From positions 744,001 through 808,000 of the forward strand of contig JBCAML010000006.1 in NCBI GenBank assembly GCA_038503075.1: a DNA stretch of 64,000 nucleotides. Reading direction: 5' to 3'. Positions 1 to 9,881 of this stretch are shown here, piece after piece. Numbering within the stretch: the first letter of the stretch is position 1; each line of letters begins with the position of its first letter. A program made the translations under genes and the position numbers. Source of the DNA: Gyromitra esculenta (taxonomy: Eukaryota > Ascomycota > Pezizomycetes > Pezizales > Discinaceae). Below the pieces are notes generated by a model. That model was not told the origin of the DNA. It was given only the letters and a program-made list of their open reading frames with translations, and ran no database searches.

Positions 1-566
1 GGTTAGTAGGTGGTAAGTATTAGGGTCAATGATCAATGAAACTTACTACTAAATTTGACTATTAGATGCTCCTCCGCAACATATTGCAGCGCTTCTACAG
101 CTGTGGCTTCCCACCCCAGATGCTTCCCTGCAAAGTCGTCAGAAATCTCGCGAACCACTCGCGCAAATGGGGTGCAGGGAATGAGCAGATCCCCGTTTTT
201 TTGATACTTGCCGATTTCAAACAGGGCACGTTGCCCTGGCTTACAGCGGTGTATGCCTTTGGGGATAGCCCCCTGAGCGCCTGTTCTTGGCTTCTAATGG
301 GGCTTCTTGGTCTTGGCAGGATGGAGGTTGGAGGGGCCAGCGACGCCATTGTCGTTGTCGTTGTCAGAGTCAGAGCTGGAGTGATAGCTGGAGGAGTCGG
401 AGGAGGAGGAGTCGGGCTCGACAACGGGGGGGTTGACAATGGGGGGGTCAGCAACGGGAGGGTCAGCAACAGGAGGGTCGGCAACCGGGGGGTCGGCAAC
501 TGGGGAGTTGGGGGCGACTGCTGTGGCGGCATCTATCCGTTTCTGAACATTCTTTATGCAAGCCAT
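1..566 (-). pseudogene. Histone H3 / CENP-A-like protein, divergent, broken, runs off left edge
   Basis: Read on the minus strand from ATG at 566. The first 90 codons give a basic start, then VADPP repeats, then a Ser/Asp/Asn-rich acidic tract and a KTKKPH motif where H3 has VKKPH. An in-frame TAG follows (294-296); CAG to TAG would explain it. The same frame then gives a recognisable H3 core down to about position 47: KPGQRALFEIGKYQKN matches the H3 alpha-N region, LLIPCTPFARVVREI matches helix 1, and ALQYVAEEHLI matches helix 2. A Trp (codon 111-113) and one extra loop-1 residue sit where CENP-A differs from canonical H3 (Phe). A GTAAGT donor (46-41) and a CTAAC branch-like site (near 3-8) suggest an intron, with the last helix outside the window. 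H3-fold assignment is seen in sequence; centromeric function is inference. It may be a decayed duplicate. Confidence 0.6.
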
Positions 567-705
567 AGTAGTGGTAGGAAAAGTAGTGGTTTTAGTAAGG
601 TGGTAATAAGGTGTATGTAAAGCAGTAGCTAGGGCAGCAAGGCAGGGGCAGCGAGGAAGGTTGTAAGGAGATGGAGAAGAGAGAAGGGGATGAGGGATAT
701 GCCCT

Positions 706-714
706 CCTTATATA
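706..714 (-). promoter_or_regulatory. TATA box of the H3-like gene
   Basis: TATATAAGG on the minus strand, about 140 bp upstream of the ATG at 566 and preceded by ATTGGC. It is the only strong TATA element in the 5' region of that gene. Confidence 0.45.
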
Positions 715-839
715 GCCAATTATGGACCCCCCAGAAGCTTCCTCCATTTCTTTGAAGTCTTGATACGTCATAGGTTTCTTCTGCGAAGGTCCGAGCACGA
801 AGCCTCCAGTATATACTAGATCGTCATATTATCATTGTT

Positions 840-1521
840 TTGCTGTGTATGGGCTTGATTGCAAGGCTTGATTACAGGCTTTTCAGCGTATCAAAGTCAT
901 ATATTCATATTTGCTGCACATGGGCCTGATCATGAGCTTTCTAGTTGATTCAGGACGTCATATATTGATTGCTTGCTTCCAATCGGCGCGATATTAGCCT
1001 CTGATTCAATTGAATGACGTTGAATGATATCTTATGAATAAGAAGGATCGTGACAAGTCATATTCCATGAAACTGAGAAGACAAGGATTACCTGCATATT
1101 CTTTGACTCGGTAGCAAGCTCAAGAACCTCCATATTGCTACCAAAGCAACCAATGATTCTTGGCTTTTTGGCGTATTAATGTTATCTATTAATATCTGCG
1201 GCGTATGTGCTTAATCGTGAACTTTCCAGTTGATCCAGGACGTCATATCTAGACTATTTGCTTCCAATAGACGCAATATTAGCCTGTTATTCAATAGAAT
1301 GACGTCAAATGATATCTTATGACCAAGGAAGTCATATTCCATGAAACTGCAATGACAAGGGTTACCTGCATATTCTTTGACTCGGTACCAAGCCCAGGAA
1401 CCTCCATATTGCTACCAAAGCGCCCAGGGATGCATAGGCCTTTCGGCGTATCAACGTCATATATGCTGCGAATGGGCTTGATTGCGAGCTTTCTAGTTGA
1501 TTCAGGACGTCATATATTGGT
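840..1521. repeat. Tandem upstream repeat (units of about 270-285 bp), interrupted by LINE copy 1
   Basis: Units begin near 886, 1171 and 1444, and a further one lies beyond the LINE insertion at about 4374-4640. Each carries the series GGACGTCATAT, CAATATTAGCC, GATATCTTATGA, GTCATATTCCATGAAACTG and CATATTCTTTGACTCGG. A perfect TGACGTCA palindrome (bZIP/CRE-type) occurs at 1300-1307 and 4497-4504. With the LINE removed, the array lies between the minus-strand H3-like gene and the plus-strand ORF at 4774, so it may be their shared upstream region. No ORF is visible in it. Confidence 0.65.
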
Positions 1522-2596
1522 GGTTTTTTGTTTTTTTTTGTTAAAATCATTTGATTATTGTTTCTAGGTACAAAACCGCTTATGCAACACGAAGGTTATG
1601 AAGTCAAAAAACCTATCCCCACTAAATAAACACCCTTATCCGCCTGGGTAACAAGAGAGAACACAAAAGAGAAGCGAACCAAGTACTTCCAACAGAACAA
1701 GACGATGTTCGTGCGATAAACGACTTAATGGTGCAGGGAAAATTGACAACAAATGCCAGTAAGAGTAAAGAGACTTGTAAACAACAACAAAAAAACAATG
1801 AGAAACAGTAGAAGTAAGTCCACCATGAAGCCGCAATGGAAGTAAAGAGCAGCCAGGAAAAGATTCCAATCGAAGTTAGTTGGGGTTGAACAAGTATAAG
1901 TGAAATGACCTAAAGGTCCATCTGATCATCTGCCGGAGGGGGCGGTGAAAGCGTTTGAAGGGGGTGATGGGCAGCTGTTCAGGTGTGACTCATGGGGTCC
2001 GTCACAGTTAACAAGAGTGTGAGAGCAAAGGCGGTCTTTAGATGAGCAAGAGAGTGTGGGGCAGCTATGAGCTGCAGTGGGATGGAGTCCAACACACCAC
2101 TGACAGCATGGTTGATTGGGGCATTTGTTTGTGTGGTGTCCAAATTTGTGGCATTGGGAGCACTGGGTGGAGGGTCTGAAGTGGAGTTTGCGTTCGGATC
2201 TAACAGTGGTAGAGAAGGCAGATTAGTAAGTGCGATTGGCGATCTCATTAGCTTTGGGGCCAGAAAGTGTGATATCAATTGAGGAAACTGTTTTCCCTCT
2301 TTGTTTTTCAGGTAGAGTGAGCCATCTGGGGGGGATGTCCATGATAAGGCCAGGGTTGAAGTTGCAGAGTTCTTGCTGAATGACAGAGTGCTCCATAGAG
2401 GTGGGGATACCATGTACAACAAGTTGGTGCAATGGTTTGTCAAGGTGTAGGGAGCGAGCTCCTGGGATTAGGTGAAGAAATTGGCCAACTTTCCTGTAAT
2501 GGGTGTTGGCAAACATGTTGTTCATGACCGTCAACGACACATTCTGGGAATGTGTGTCTATTGCCACAGACTGGATGGTGATGGAACCAATGGCAG

Positions 2597-3003
2597 TTTC
2601 ACGGATCAAAGCAAGGCGATGGATTAGGATCACGTTGGATGGTTGGGAACGGATTTCGGTTTTAACAATGTCTTTGTGTTTCGGTTGTTGTCAAAGTGTT
2701 GGTTGTGTTACAGGAAAGCGGGGTATTTAAGAGAAGGATTTCGGTCGTTCTTGTCTTCTTCTTCTTCTCTCCTTAAGTAATGTTCTCGTTTACCTTCTTC
2801 TGTCGTTGTTAGAAATATGATCTCGGTTCTACCTCAGAACCTTTGCTGTCGCTGTGAAATACTGCCGATACTTCGCCTTGAAGTATACCCACTGTAGAAC
2901 TTGTAGAAACACTGCACTCCTCGAACGTGTTAGTACCTCGCTAAAGTAGCACTGCTCACCTTCAGGGATTCTGAAGGGCTTAACGAGGGACTGAACCGTG
3001 AGA
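2597..3003 (+). mobile_element. Solo LTR-A inside LINE copy 1
   Basis: 407 bp from TTTCACGG to CCGTGAGA, with GGGGTATTTAA promoter and AAGCAACG-type R start region. Flanks are GGCAG (2592-2596) and GGCTG (3004-3008); the undisturbed LINE sequence reads GGCAG, so the 5-bp duplication carries one later change. Its second hairpin stem (TACTTC/GAAGTA around GCCTT) differs from most copies but still pairs. Confidence 0.9.
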
Positions 3004-3139
3004 GGCTGAGTTAAGTTTATCTCTGAGTTCCTTGGGTGACCCTTGAGAAAGGGGAGAGCTGTCGCGTTTAACAATTAAATGGCGAGCGCGCATGGTGGGA
3101 GATGTTGAGGGAGAGGAAGATGAAATCTTAGGGGCAGGT

Positions 3140-3549
3140 TTTCACGGATAGTAGTAGGTAATGGGTTAGGGCTCGGTTATGATGGTTGCGGTCGATTAGG
3201 GATTTCGCTAGAATGGCTTTGTTGTTCGGTTAGTTTCGGTTATGGGTTATCAGAGAGAAAGTGGGGTATTTAAGTCAGGGATTTCAGTTGTTTTTGTTGT
3301 TTTCTTCATTCTTTCCTTAAGCAACGTTCTTGTTTCACTTTTGCTGTATTCACTAAATACTATCCTGGTTCTACTTCAGAATCCTCGCCGTCACCGTTCA
3401 TCTCGCTGCACTTATCTCACCTCGAGATAGACCATCACGTAGAACTTGTAGAAACATTGCACTCTTCGAAACATGTTGAAATTTTGCTTAAGTAGCTCTG
3501 GTCACCTTCTGGGATACAGAAGGGCTTAACGAGAGATACAACCGTGAGA
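3140..3549 (+). mobile_element. Solo LTR-A inside LINE copy 1
   Basis: 410 bp with a perfect 5-bp target duplication CAGGT (3135-3139 and 3550-3554). The terminal hairpin has the swapped pair TTCTG..CAGAA instead of TTCAG..CTGAA. Confidence 0.92.
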
Positions 3550-4641
3550 CAGGTGCGTTTGCAGCCTGTTTGGCCTTTGCTGGTTGGGATTTTCTCTTGG
3601 GTTTGCTGGCGGCAACCTGGGCCCATTGCAAAGGCTTTGGGGCAGGAGGAGCAGGAATTGCAGCAGCAGTTGCAGGAGGTGGAGGAGCACTGAATGGTGC
3701 AGGTGGTGCTGGGGGAGCTGCTTTCCCTGCTGTGAGAAGGTGCATGCGCTCTTGTTTACTCAGGGTTGGTGACTCTGGGAACATGTCTGGGAGAGGTGCT
3801 GGACTCTTAGCAGCCTCTTTTAGTAGGGTGACCTTGCTTTGCAGATGCTGGATCATATTAAGGAGGGAGGTGAAGTGGACGAGATTCAGTTTGTCAGCCT
3901 TTGTGAGGAACTGACTGACTGTCTTGAGGGTCATAGGGGCTCCTGTTATCCCGTTGTCCTTATTTTGGATTATAGAGATCCAATTAGTGGGGTGGGAAAA
4001 GACAGGTGGTGATGGAGGAGAGGTGTCAGCTCTCTGTTGTTTCGATGATGAGGGGATTCTTGGTTCCGCCATGGCAATTGCGGAGGAAGCAGGAGTGGTA
4101 GCGGCTTCACCTCTTTGGAGGGAGGGGAAGAAAGGTGTAAAGATTCTTGCTGTGTCTTCTGAAGACATGCGATCGGAGTGGTGTTGTTAAAACAAGGATC
4201 CAACTTGTTTTTGTGAGCGGGGTAATGAAATGAAGCCGAAGTGCTAGAGACTTTTGGCTGTGTGTAACACCGTTGCAACGCAAAAAGTGGTGTTGAACTT
4301 TCAATCGAAGAGGTTGTAGCGGGGAAGGAGGATGGTCATATATTGGTTGTTTGCTTCTAATTTCAGGATTTTCGGTGTATCAATAGCATATATTGAGGCG
4401 TATGGGCCTGATCGGGAACTTTCTAGCTGATCCTGGACGTCATATATTGACTATTTGCTTTAAATAGGCGCAATATTAGCCTCTGATTCAATAGAATGAC
4501 GTCAAATGATATCTTATGACCAAGGAAGTCATATTCCATGAAACTGTGAAGACAAAGGACTGAAGGATTACCTCCATATTCTTTGACTCGGCAGCGAGCT
4601 CGAGAAACCTCCATACTGCTACCAAAGCGCCCAGAGATGTG

Positions 4642-4648
4642 TATAAAT
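4642..4648 (+). promoter_or_regulatory. TATA box upstream of the 4774 ORF
   Basis: TATAAAT about 125 bp upstream of the first ATG at 4774, just after the last tandem upstream unit. Confidence 0.4.
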
Positions 4649-4773
4649 AGGAGGGGTATTCCCCTCTAGGTTAGAGCTATTTACCACCGAAACCAACTAC
4701 TGCAAGCATGTATGATTAGTAACCTATTACCACTTATGTAACCTGCCTCATACTCCCCTATCAACATATAGAT

Positions 4774-5564
4774 ATGCTTACTATTGCTCGAGAAATCATA
4801 ATGCCTCGCGCTCCAATGGAAACCTTTCAGGTCCTTCCTGCAGGTGCCACCGGCAGGTCAACAAACCCCGCAACAGTTGCCCGAAATGAACACAGCCGAA
4901 GACTCGACCCCTTGCAATCCGAATACGAAAGAGCTAGGGCTAATAGAGGTAATCGTATATCCTCGAAGATCAGAAGGCTGAAGAAAACGACAGCCTATAT
5001 CAACACGCCTGAAGACGATGAGCGTAAATCCATGGAGCAACGAATAAGGGATGCCTAGGAAGCTGTATACCAAGCAGATAGGGCGGCAATTGCTCAGCTA
5101 TTTGCAGAAAGGGGGGCTGCTCCCTTTGCTCCCACTCCGACTGCAGTAGTGGGCACCAAGTGGCTCGCTAAGTTGACTGCAGAACTGAGCATTGCCGGAC
5201 CTGCGGATGTGGAGATGGCTGAGGCTGAGGCGGAGGGGATGAGAGCGAGAATGAGAGCGAGAATGAGAGCGAGAATGAGAGTGAGGATGAGTTGTTTGAT
5301 GGAATCCTGTTTGATTTTGATGCTTGCAAGGAGGATGTGGATATGGATGACGCGAGTGTAGATTCTGACGAGGAGATTGATGCTGAGGGGGAGATTGATA
5401 TTAGGGGTGGAGGAGAGGAGATATCTGGTGTGGAGCTGCGGCGGAGAATTATGGAGAGGAATGTAGGGTTTTTGGAGAGGTTGGAGGAGTTGGCAAAGGC
5501 AGACAAAGCTGAGCGGGAGAAGCTAAGGGAGGCGAGGAGAAGGGGAAAGGGGAAAGGCATGTAG
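4774..5564 (+). pseudogene. Unrecognised acidic protein, broken
   Basis: I do not recognise this gene. The first part (from ATG 4774, or MPRAPMETF at 4801) is a basic, charged region ending at TAG 5056-5058, where CAG to TAG would restore the frame. Reading continues as EAVYQADRAAIAQLF and ELSIAGPADVEMAEAEAEG. Near 5238-5245 the frame shifts by one base (one G missing in a G run), after which an ESEN repeat, a strongly acidic stretch and a basic tail GKGKGM close the ORF at 5564. The acidic composition with a basic tail could suit a chromatin or nuclear protein; that is only suggestive. It lies divergently from the H3-like gene across the tandem repeat. Confidence 0.5.
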
Positions 5565-5605
5565 TCTAATTAAAGTTTAGATTGGAAAGGGTTAAACCCC
5601 CAAAA

Positions 5606-5662
5606 TGGCGTATGTATGCGAGGTCTGCACATTTTGGGAGCAGACCTCACATACATACGCCA
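5606..5662. repeat. Near-perfect hairpin of CATACGCC-type transposon ends
   Basis: TGGCGTATGTATGCGAGG... is followed after an 11-bp spacer by its inverted copy ending CATACATACGCCA; 22 of 23 stem positions pair. The terminal motif recurs near 6563-6585, 6975-7000, 7765-7868 and 29722-29745, next to hAT transposase remnants, so it probably marks terminal or subterminal repeats of that hAT family. Confidence 0.6.
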
Positions 5663-5815
5663 TAATAGATGCGCCGGGCACATACTCCGGATACATGTGC
5701 CATATCAGGAGTTCTTCAAGAGTTTTGTAGATAGAGAATATAGACTGCAGTTTATTGAAACCAAATACACATACAAATCAAGAAAAAGAATAGACTGCTT
5801 CGCACTGCTTAATGG

Positions 5816-6559
5816 CTAGTATAGCTCTATCTCCAGCCTAACCCTTCCTGCAATAACCTCCAATCCCTTCACTGTACACCTCTGCTCAAGCTTTTGCACT
5901 GTAACGCTAAGCTGGACTCCTGCCTTTAATGCCCGCACCAGCTTTTGACCTGCAGCTTTCGAGAATGACATCCTTCCACAATGAAACTCTTTGTGGAGTA
6001 GAGCTATTCTGATGGTTTTGCGCTCCTCCAATCGACCATGGGGGATATCTAACATATAGCAAGCACCTAGCTAAGGCTTTTTGTGAGATAGGTTGTAGTC
6101 AAAATGCCGGTGATCTAATATCTAGTCAATCTCAATATCTCTACAAAAAAGACTTATAAGCATACAGATAATGTGTAACCTTTTACCCTCAAATGGACAC
6201 TCTTCTAGGGTAAAATCATCTGCCTCCCAATCTGAAGACTGTGTTGCAGCACCGGCAGCAGGAGAATCTAACTCGACCAATTCGGGTTCTGGAGGACGCT
6301 GGAGAAAGGGGGAGGTGGGATGCAATGGCCCCAATATGGCTGGTGCATGCTGAGGGGAGGTTGAAGTATAAGAAATAGGGGGAGTAGAAGGGAAAAACTC
6401 GGTAGTGGAAGCTGGGTTAAATTCGGGGTTGAACATTGTGGGCATGCTTGGTGCAGAAGAAAGAGTAGGGAAGCACTGGGAATTATATAATGCAGTGGGA
6501 ATAAATGGCTTATTATACCCAATTTGAAAGGAATTGACTGAACATATTCCAGTTGACAC
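5816..6559 (-). pseudogene. Unrecognised protein, broken by stops
   Basis: Minus-strand reading from ATG 6559: Pro/Ser/Thr-rich N-terminal half, then an acidic ELVELDSPAAG segment. The frame goes on past TAG stops at about 6122 and 6080 to MLDIPHGRLEERKT and ends VRLEIELY at 5816. CAG to TAG changes would make it one continuous ORF; a 46-bp GTAAAA..TTTGTAG intron near 6175 is an alternative reading. No domain recognised. CATACGCC motifs lie on both sides (5606-5662 and 6563-6585), so it may be cargo of a DNA transposon. Confidence 0.4.
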
Positions 6560-7119
6560 ATACGCCAGTTGACACGTACGCCGATTTAGGCCTTATTTGC
6601 GTGAACTGCGCTGGATGCGTATATTCACGAAATATCACTCGAGCTGAAGGTCAGTTATTATCCTTCAGTTGATTGCGAGAAGCTCTCGAGGGGAGCTTGA
6701 GCAGTTGAGCAAAGCTTCAATCGCCTAGTACTACCTTTTGCGGTACGCTGTATATTCTCATGGTCTAGTGTTCCCATGGGTCGGCTCTCCTCCACTTGAA
6801 TAGGTAGCCCACGGACCACCCCAATATTAAACTGACACAGTCTAACGGAGCTGTCTAATGGAGCTTACACATCCAGCAGCTCACATATCAGAGAGATCAT
6901 AGCTTCGACCACTCGAAGCCTCGACAACTCTAGGCTTTCATTCAATCTGATAGAGCTACTGAAAGGACAGTACATACGCCAGTCGGTACATACGCCAAAA
7001 AATGAGTGTGTAGATATGGAGGTTATCTATATATACCCTGGATCTCTCCTACCTAGCGGGTAGGAGGTAATGGTATTTCTGCAGCTCTTCTATTCACAAT
7101 ATTCGATTATCCCACTAAC
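6560..7119. other. Non-coding leader of hAT remnant with paired CATACGCC motifs
   Basis: No ORF is seen. It holds CATACGCC pairs near 6563-6585 and 6975-7000 and a TATATATA box at 7028-7035, about 85 bp upstream of the hAT start codon. Confidence 0.45.
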
Positions 7120-7745
7120 ATGTCTTCCGCTTCATCAACCAAAGCTGAGAGCTCCACTCAAGGAGCTGCTAGAGAAATCCGCTCTCGTCCAGCTCAGATG
7201 ACTTTAACTAATAGGAGTACTAGTACACCGAAGCTAGCCTCATTTAGATCCTCCCTAGAAAGCTCAGGCTTAGTGGATGCCTCCGAGTCCTCTCCGACGC
7301 CTTGATGCCCTACTACTTTTCCCTTGCCGTCTCCAAACAGTAGAGAGGAAGGGAGCTTTCCCTTCGAAAGAACTGGAAATCAATACATCTACCGTGAGAA
7401 ATACCATTCCGAGTGGGAGGAGTGGTGGGAATCTACAGCAGCATATTCGCAATTCTTAGGGAGGTATAAGGCAAAAAGAATCTACTGGAATTCCAACCTC
7501 TGCGGTTCGAGCATATGGAAGGGATATGTGCAATGCGCACAAGCCTCCAAAACCTCCAAAACCCCTGAAGGATGGCCTGGAGTGCAATGTTTGGTATGCT
7601 CTCTGGTCATAGCGCACCCGGCCAGTGGTGGCACCAGCTCCATGAACGACCATATTGCAACAAGGAAGTGTAAGCAAGCAAGAAGCAAGCTTGGGCAGGA
7701 GGCAGGTTCTCCTACCATTGCTTAGCTGTTTGCCAAAGGAACGAA
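7120..7745 (+). pseudogene. hAT transposase N-terminal part (BED zinc finger), broken
   Basis: Start ATG 7120 (MSSASSTKAESS). The frame is continuous except for TGA at 7303-7305 and TAG at about 7723, both explained by C-to-T (CGA to TGA, CAG to TAG). The second part holds a BED-type finger CLVCSLVIAHPASGG..HIATRKC (about 7588-7674) followed by a hAT-like SPTIA*LFAKG linker. Coding sequence stops near 7745 and runs straight into CATACGCC repeats, so the catalytic two thirds are missing: an internal-deletion derivative. BED fingers bind transposon ends in hAT elements. A separate C-terminal hAT remnant of probably the same family lies at 29930-31150. Confidence 0.6.
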
Positions 7746-7755
7746 GGTATCCTGA

Positions 7756-7868
7756 TATCTCTATTCATACACCTCTTCATACGCTCCATCCATACGCCCT
7801 ATTCCTTCCATCCGTACGCCCTATTCCCTCCATCCATACGCCCTATTCCCTTATACATACGCCATCCT
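7756..7868 (+). repeat. Subterminal CATACGCC array of the hAT remnant
   Basis: Six close copies of CATACG(C/T)(C/T) or CGTACGCCC spaced 10-25 bp apart, ending ATACATACGCCA. This is typical of transposase-binding subterminal repeats. Confidence 0.55.
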
Positions 7869-7916
7869 AATAAAAAGCTAATACTCTCTTCACGCAGACT
7901 ATTCCCAGGCAGAAGG

Positions 7917-8086
7917 TTTCATGGATTGAATCAAGTAATGGATAGGGATGGATTACGGGTTGTCACGGGTTATTCTTTTATATAATGTCTTTGTCGTTTC
8001 GGTTATGTTTCGGTTATGAGTTGGAGTATGGGAAAAGCGGGGTATTTAAGGGATAGGTTTTTGTCGCTTGTTGTACTTTTCCTTTC
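7917..8086 (+). mobile_element. LTR-A fragment (5' part)
   Basis: Begins TTTCATGG and keeps the GGGGTATTTAAG promoter, then is replaced by LINE copy 2 within a shared CCTTTCTTCC stretch just before the AAGCAACG site would occur. Confidence 0.8.
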
Positions 8087-9881
8087 TTCCCCTCTCTCCA
8101 AAGAGGTGAAGCCTCTACCACTCCTGCTTCCTCCGCAACTGCCATGGCGGAACCAAGAACCCCCTCACCATCGAAACGGCAGAGAGCTGACACCTCTCCT
8201 CCTTCACCACCTGTCTTTTCCCACCCTACAAACTGGATAAATATAATCCTAAACAAGGACAACGGGATCACAGGAGCTCCCATTACCCTCAAGACAGTTA
8301 GCCAGTGCCTTACAAAAGCCGACGAACTGAATCTCATCCACTTCACCTCCCTCCTTAACATGATCCAGCATCTACAAAGCGAGGTAACCCTACTGAAAGA
8401 GGCTGCTAAGAGTCCAGCACCTCTCCCAGACATGTTTCCAGAGTCACCGACTCTAAGTAAACAAGAGCGCTTGCACCTTCTCACAGTAGGGAAAGCAGCA
8501 CCCTCAGCACCACCTGCACCATTCAGTGCTCCTCCACCTCCTGCAACTGCTGCTGCAATTCCTGCTCCTCCTGCCCCAAAGCCTTTGCAATGGGCCCAGG
8601 TTGCCGCCAGCAAACCCAAGAGAAAGCCCCAACCAGCAAAGGCCAAACAGGCTGCGAACGCACCTGCCCCTAAGATTTCTTCTCCCTCACCTTCAACATC
8701 TCCCACCATGTGTGCTCGCCGTTTGATTGTCAAACGCAATGGCTCTCCCCTTTCTCAAGGGTCACCCACGGAACTCAGAGATAAACTCAACTCTGCCATT
8801 GGTTTTATCACCATCCAGTCTGTGGCAATAGACACACATTCCCAGAATGTGTCGTTGACGGTCATGAACAACATGTTTGCCAACACCCATTACAGGAAAG
8901 TTGGCCAATTTCTTCACCTAATCCCAGGAGCTCGCTCCCTACACCTTGACAAACCATTGCACCAACTTGTTGTACATGGTATCCCCACCTCTATGGAGCA
9001 CTCTGTCATTCAGCAAGAACTCTGCAACTTCAACCCTGGCCTTATCATGGACATCCCCCCCAGATGGCTCACTCTACCTGAAAAACAAAGAGGGAAAACA
9101 GTTTCCTCAATTGATATCACACTTTCTGGCCCCAAAGCTAATGAGATCGCCAATCGCACTTACTAATCTGCCTTCTCTACCACTGTTAGATCCGAACGCA
9201 AACTCCACTTCAGACCCTCCACCCAGTGCTCCCAATGCCACAAATTTGGACACCACACAAACAAATGCCCCAATCAACCATGCTGTCAGTGGTGTGTTGG
9301 ACTCCATCCCACTGCAGCTCATAGCTGCCCCACACTCTCTTGCTCATCTAAAGGCCGCCCCTGCTCTCACACTCTTGTTAAGTGTGCTAACTGTGACGGA
9401 CCCCATGAGTCACACCTGAACAGCTGCCCATCACCCCCTTCAAACGCTTTCACCGCCCCCTCCGGCAGATGATCAGATGGACCTTTAGGTCATTTCACTT
9501 ATACTTGTTCAACCCCAACTAACTTCGATTGGAATCTTTTCCTGGCTGCTCTTTACTTCCATTGCGGCTTCATGGTGGACTTACTTCTACTGTTTCTCAT
9601 TGTTTTTTTGTTGTTGTTTACAAGTCTCTTTACTCTTACTGGCATTTGTTGTCAATTTTCCCTGCACCATTAAGTCGTTTATCGCACGAACATTGTCATG
9701 TTCTGTTGGAAGTACTTGGTTCGCTTCTCTTTTGTGTTCTCTTTTGTTACCCAGGCGGATAAGGGTGTTTATTTAGTGGGGATAGGTTTTTTGACTTAAT
9801 AACCTTTGTGTTGCATAAGCGGTTTTGTACCTAGAAACAATAATCAAATGATTTAAACAAAAAAAAAAAAAAAAAAAAAAA
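8087..9881 (+). mobile_element. ORF1-only LINE, copy 2 (5' truncated)
   Basis: Starts inside ORF1 at the LTR-A junction and ends in a run of about 24 A's at 9857-9881. The left flank (LTR-A) and right flank (gypsy gag) do not share a target duplication, so the left junction is a rearrangement or a microhomology-mediated 5' truncation. Confidence 0.75.
8144..9166 (+). pseudogene. LINE ORF1 (gag-like), copy 2, truncated by early stop
   Basis: 340 codons from ATG 8144 (MAEPRTPSPSKRQ). Pro/Ala-rich region to about residue 190, core RRLIVKRNGSPL..HSQNVSLTVMNNMF, then stop TAA after EIANRTY where copy 3 continues RLSAFSTTV. The three CCHC knuckles remain downstream in another frame up to about 9475. 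The break is shared with copy 1. Confidence 0.75.

Larger units (their letters stand above)
1922..4168 (-). pseudogene. LINE ORF1 (gag-like), copy 1, interrupted
   Basis: Start at 4168 (MSSEDTARIFTPF). Proline/alanine-rich N-terminal part with a leucine-rich coiled-coil-like stretch, then the RRLIVK..DTHSQNVSLTVMNN core and, near the 3' end, Cys/His knuckle sequence in shifted frame. The frame is broken by LTR-A at 3140-3549 and again at 2597-3003. A premature stop after IANRTY is shared with copy 2 (8144-9166), so these two form a subfamily distinct from the intact copies 3 and 4. Family knowledge: Tad/jockey-type ORF1 proteins bind element RNA through CCHC knuckles. Confidence 0.75.
1522..4334 (-). 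mobile_element. ORF1-only LINE, copy 1 (full length, two LTR-A insertions)
   Basis: The poly-A tail (reads as poly-T) starts at 1522 and the 5' end (ATCCTCC.TCCCC on the minus strand) is at 4334. A 13-bp target duplication GTCATATATTGGT flanks it at 1509-1521 and 4335-4347. Removing the two nested LTR-A insertions and their duplications leaves about 1986 bp, the same as copies 3 and 4. There is no room for, and no trace of, endonuclease or reverse transcriptase. Confidence 0.85.

Noticed and set aside
95..532. Long minus-strand Pro/Thr/Leu-rich ORF and plus-strand Gly/Val-rich ORF at the left edge
   Set aside because: Low-complexity shadows of the VADPP repeat and histone-fold frame of the H3-like gene.
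5149..5361. Arg/Met repeat ORF (MRARMRAR)
   Set aside because: Out-of-frame reading of the ESEN repeat; composition is an artefact of the 12-bp repeat.
8014..8739. 241-codon Gly/Ala-rich minus-strand ORF
   Set aside because: Antisense of the Pro/Ala-rich LINE ORF1; the same shadow appears at every LINE copy.
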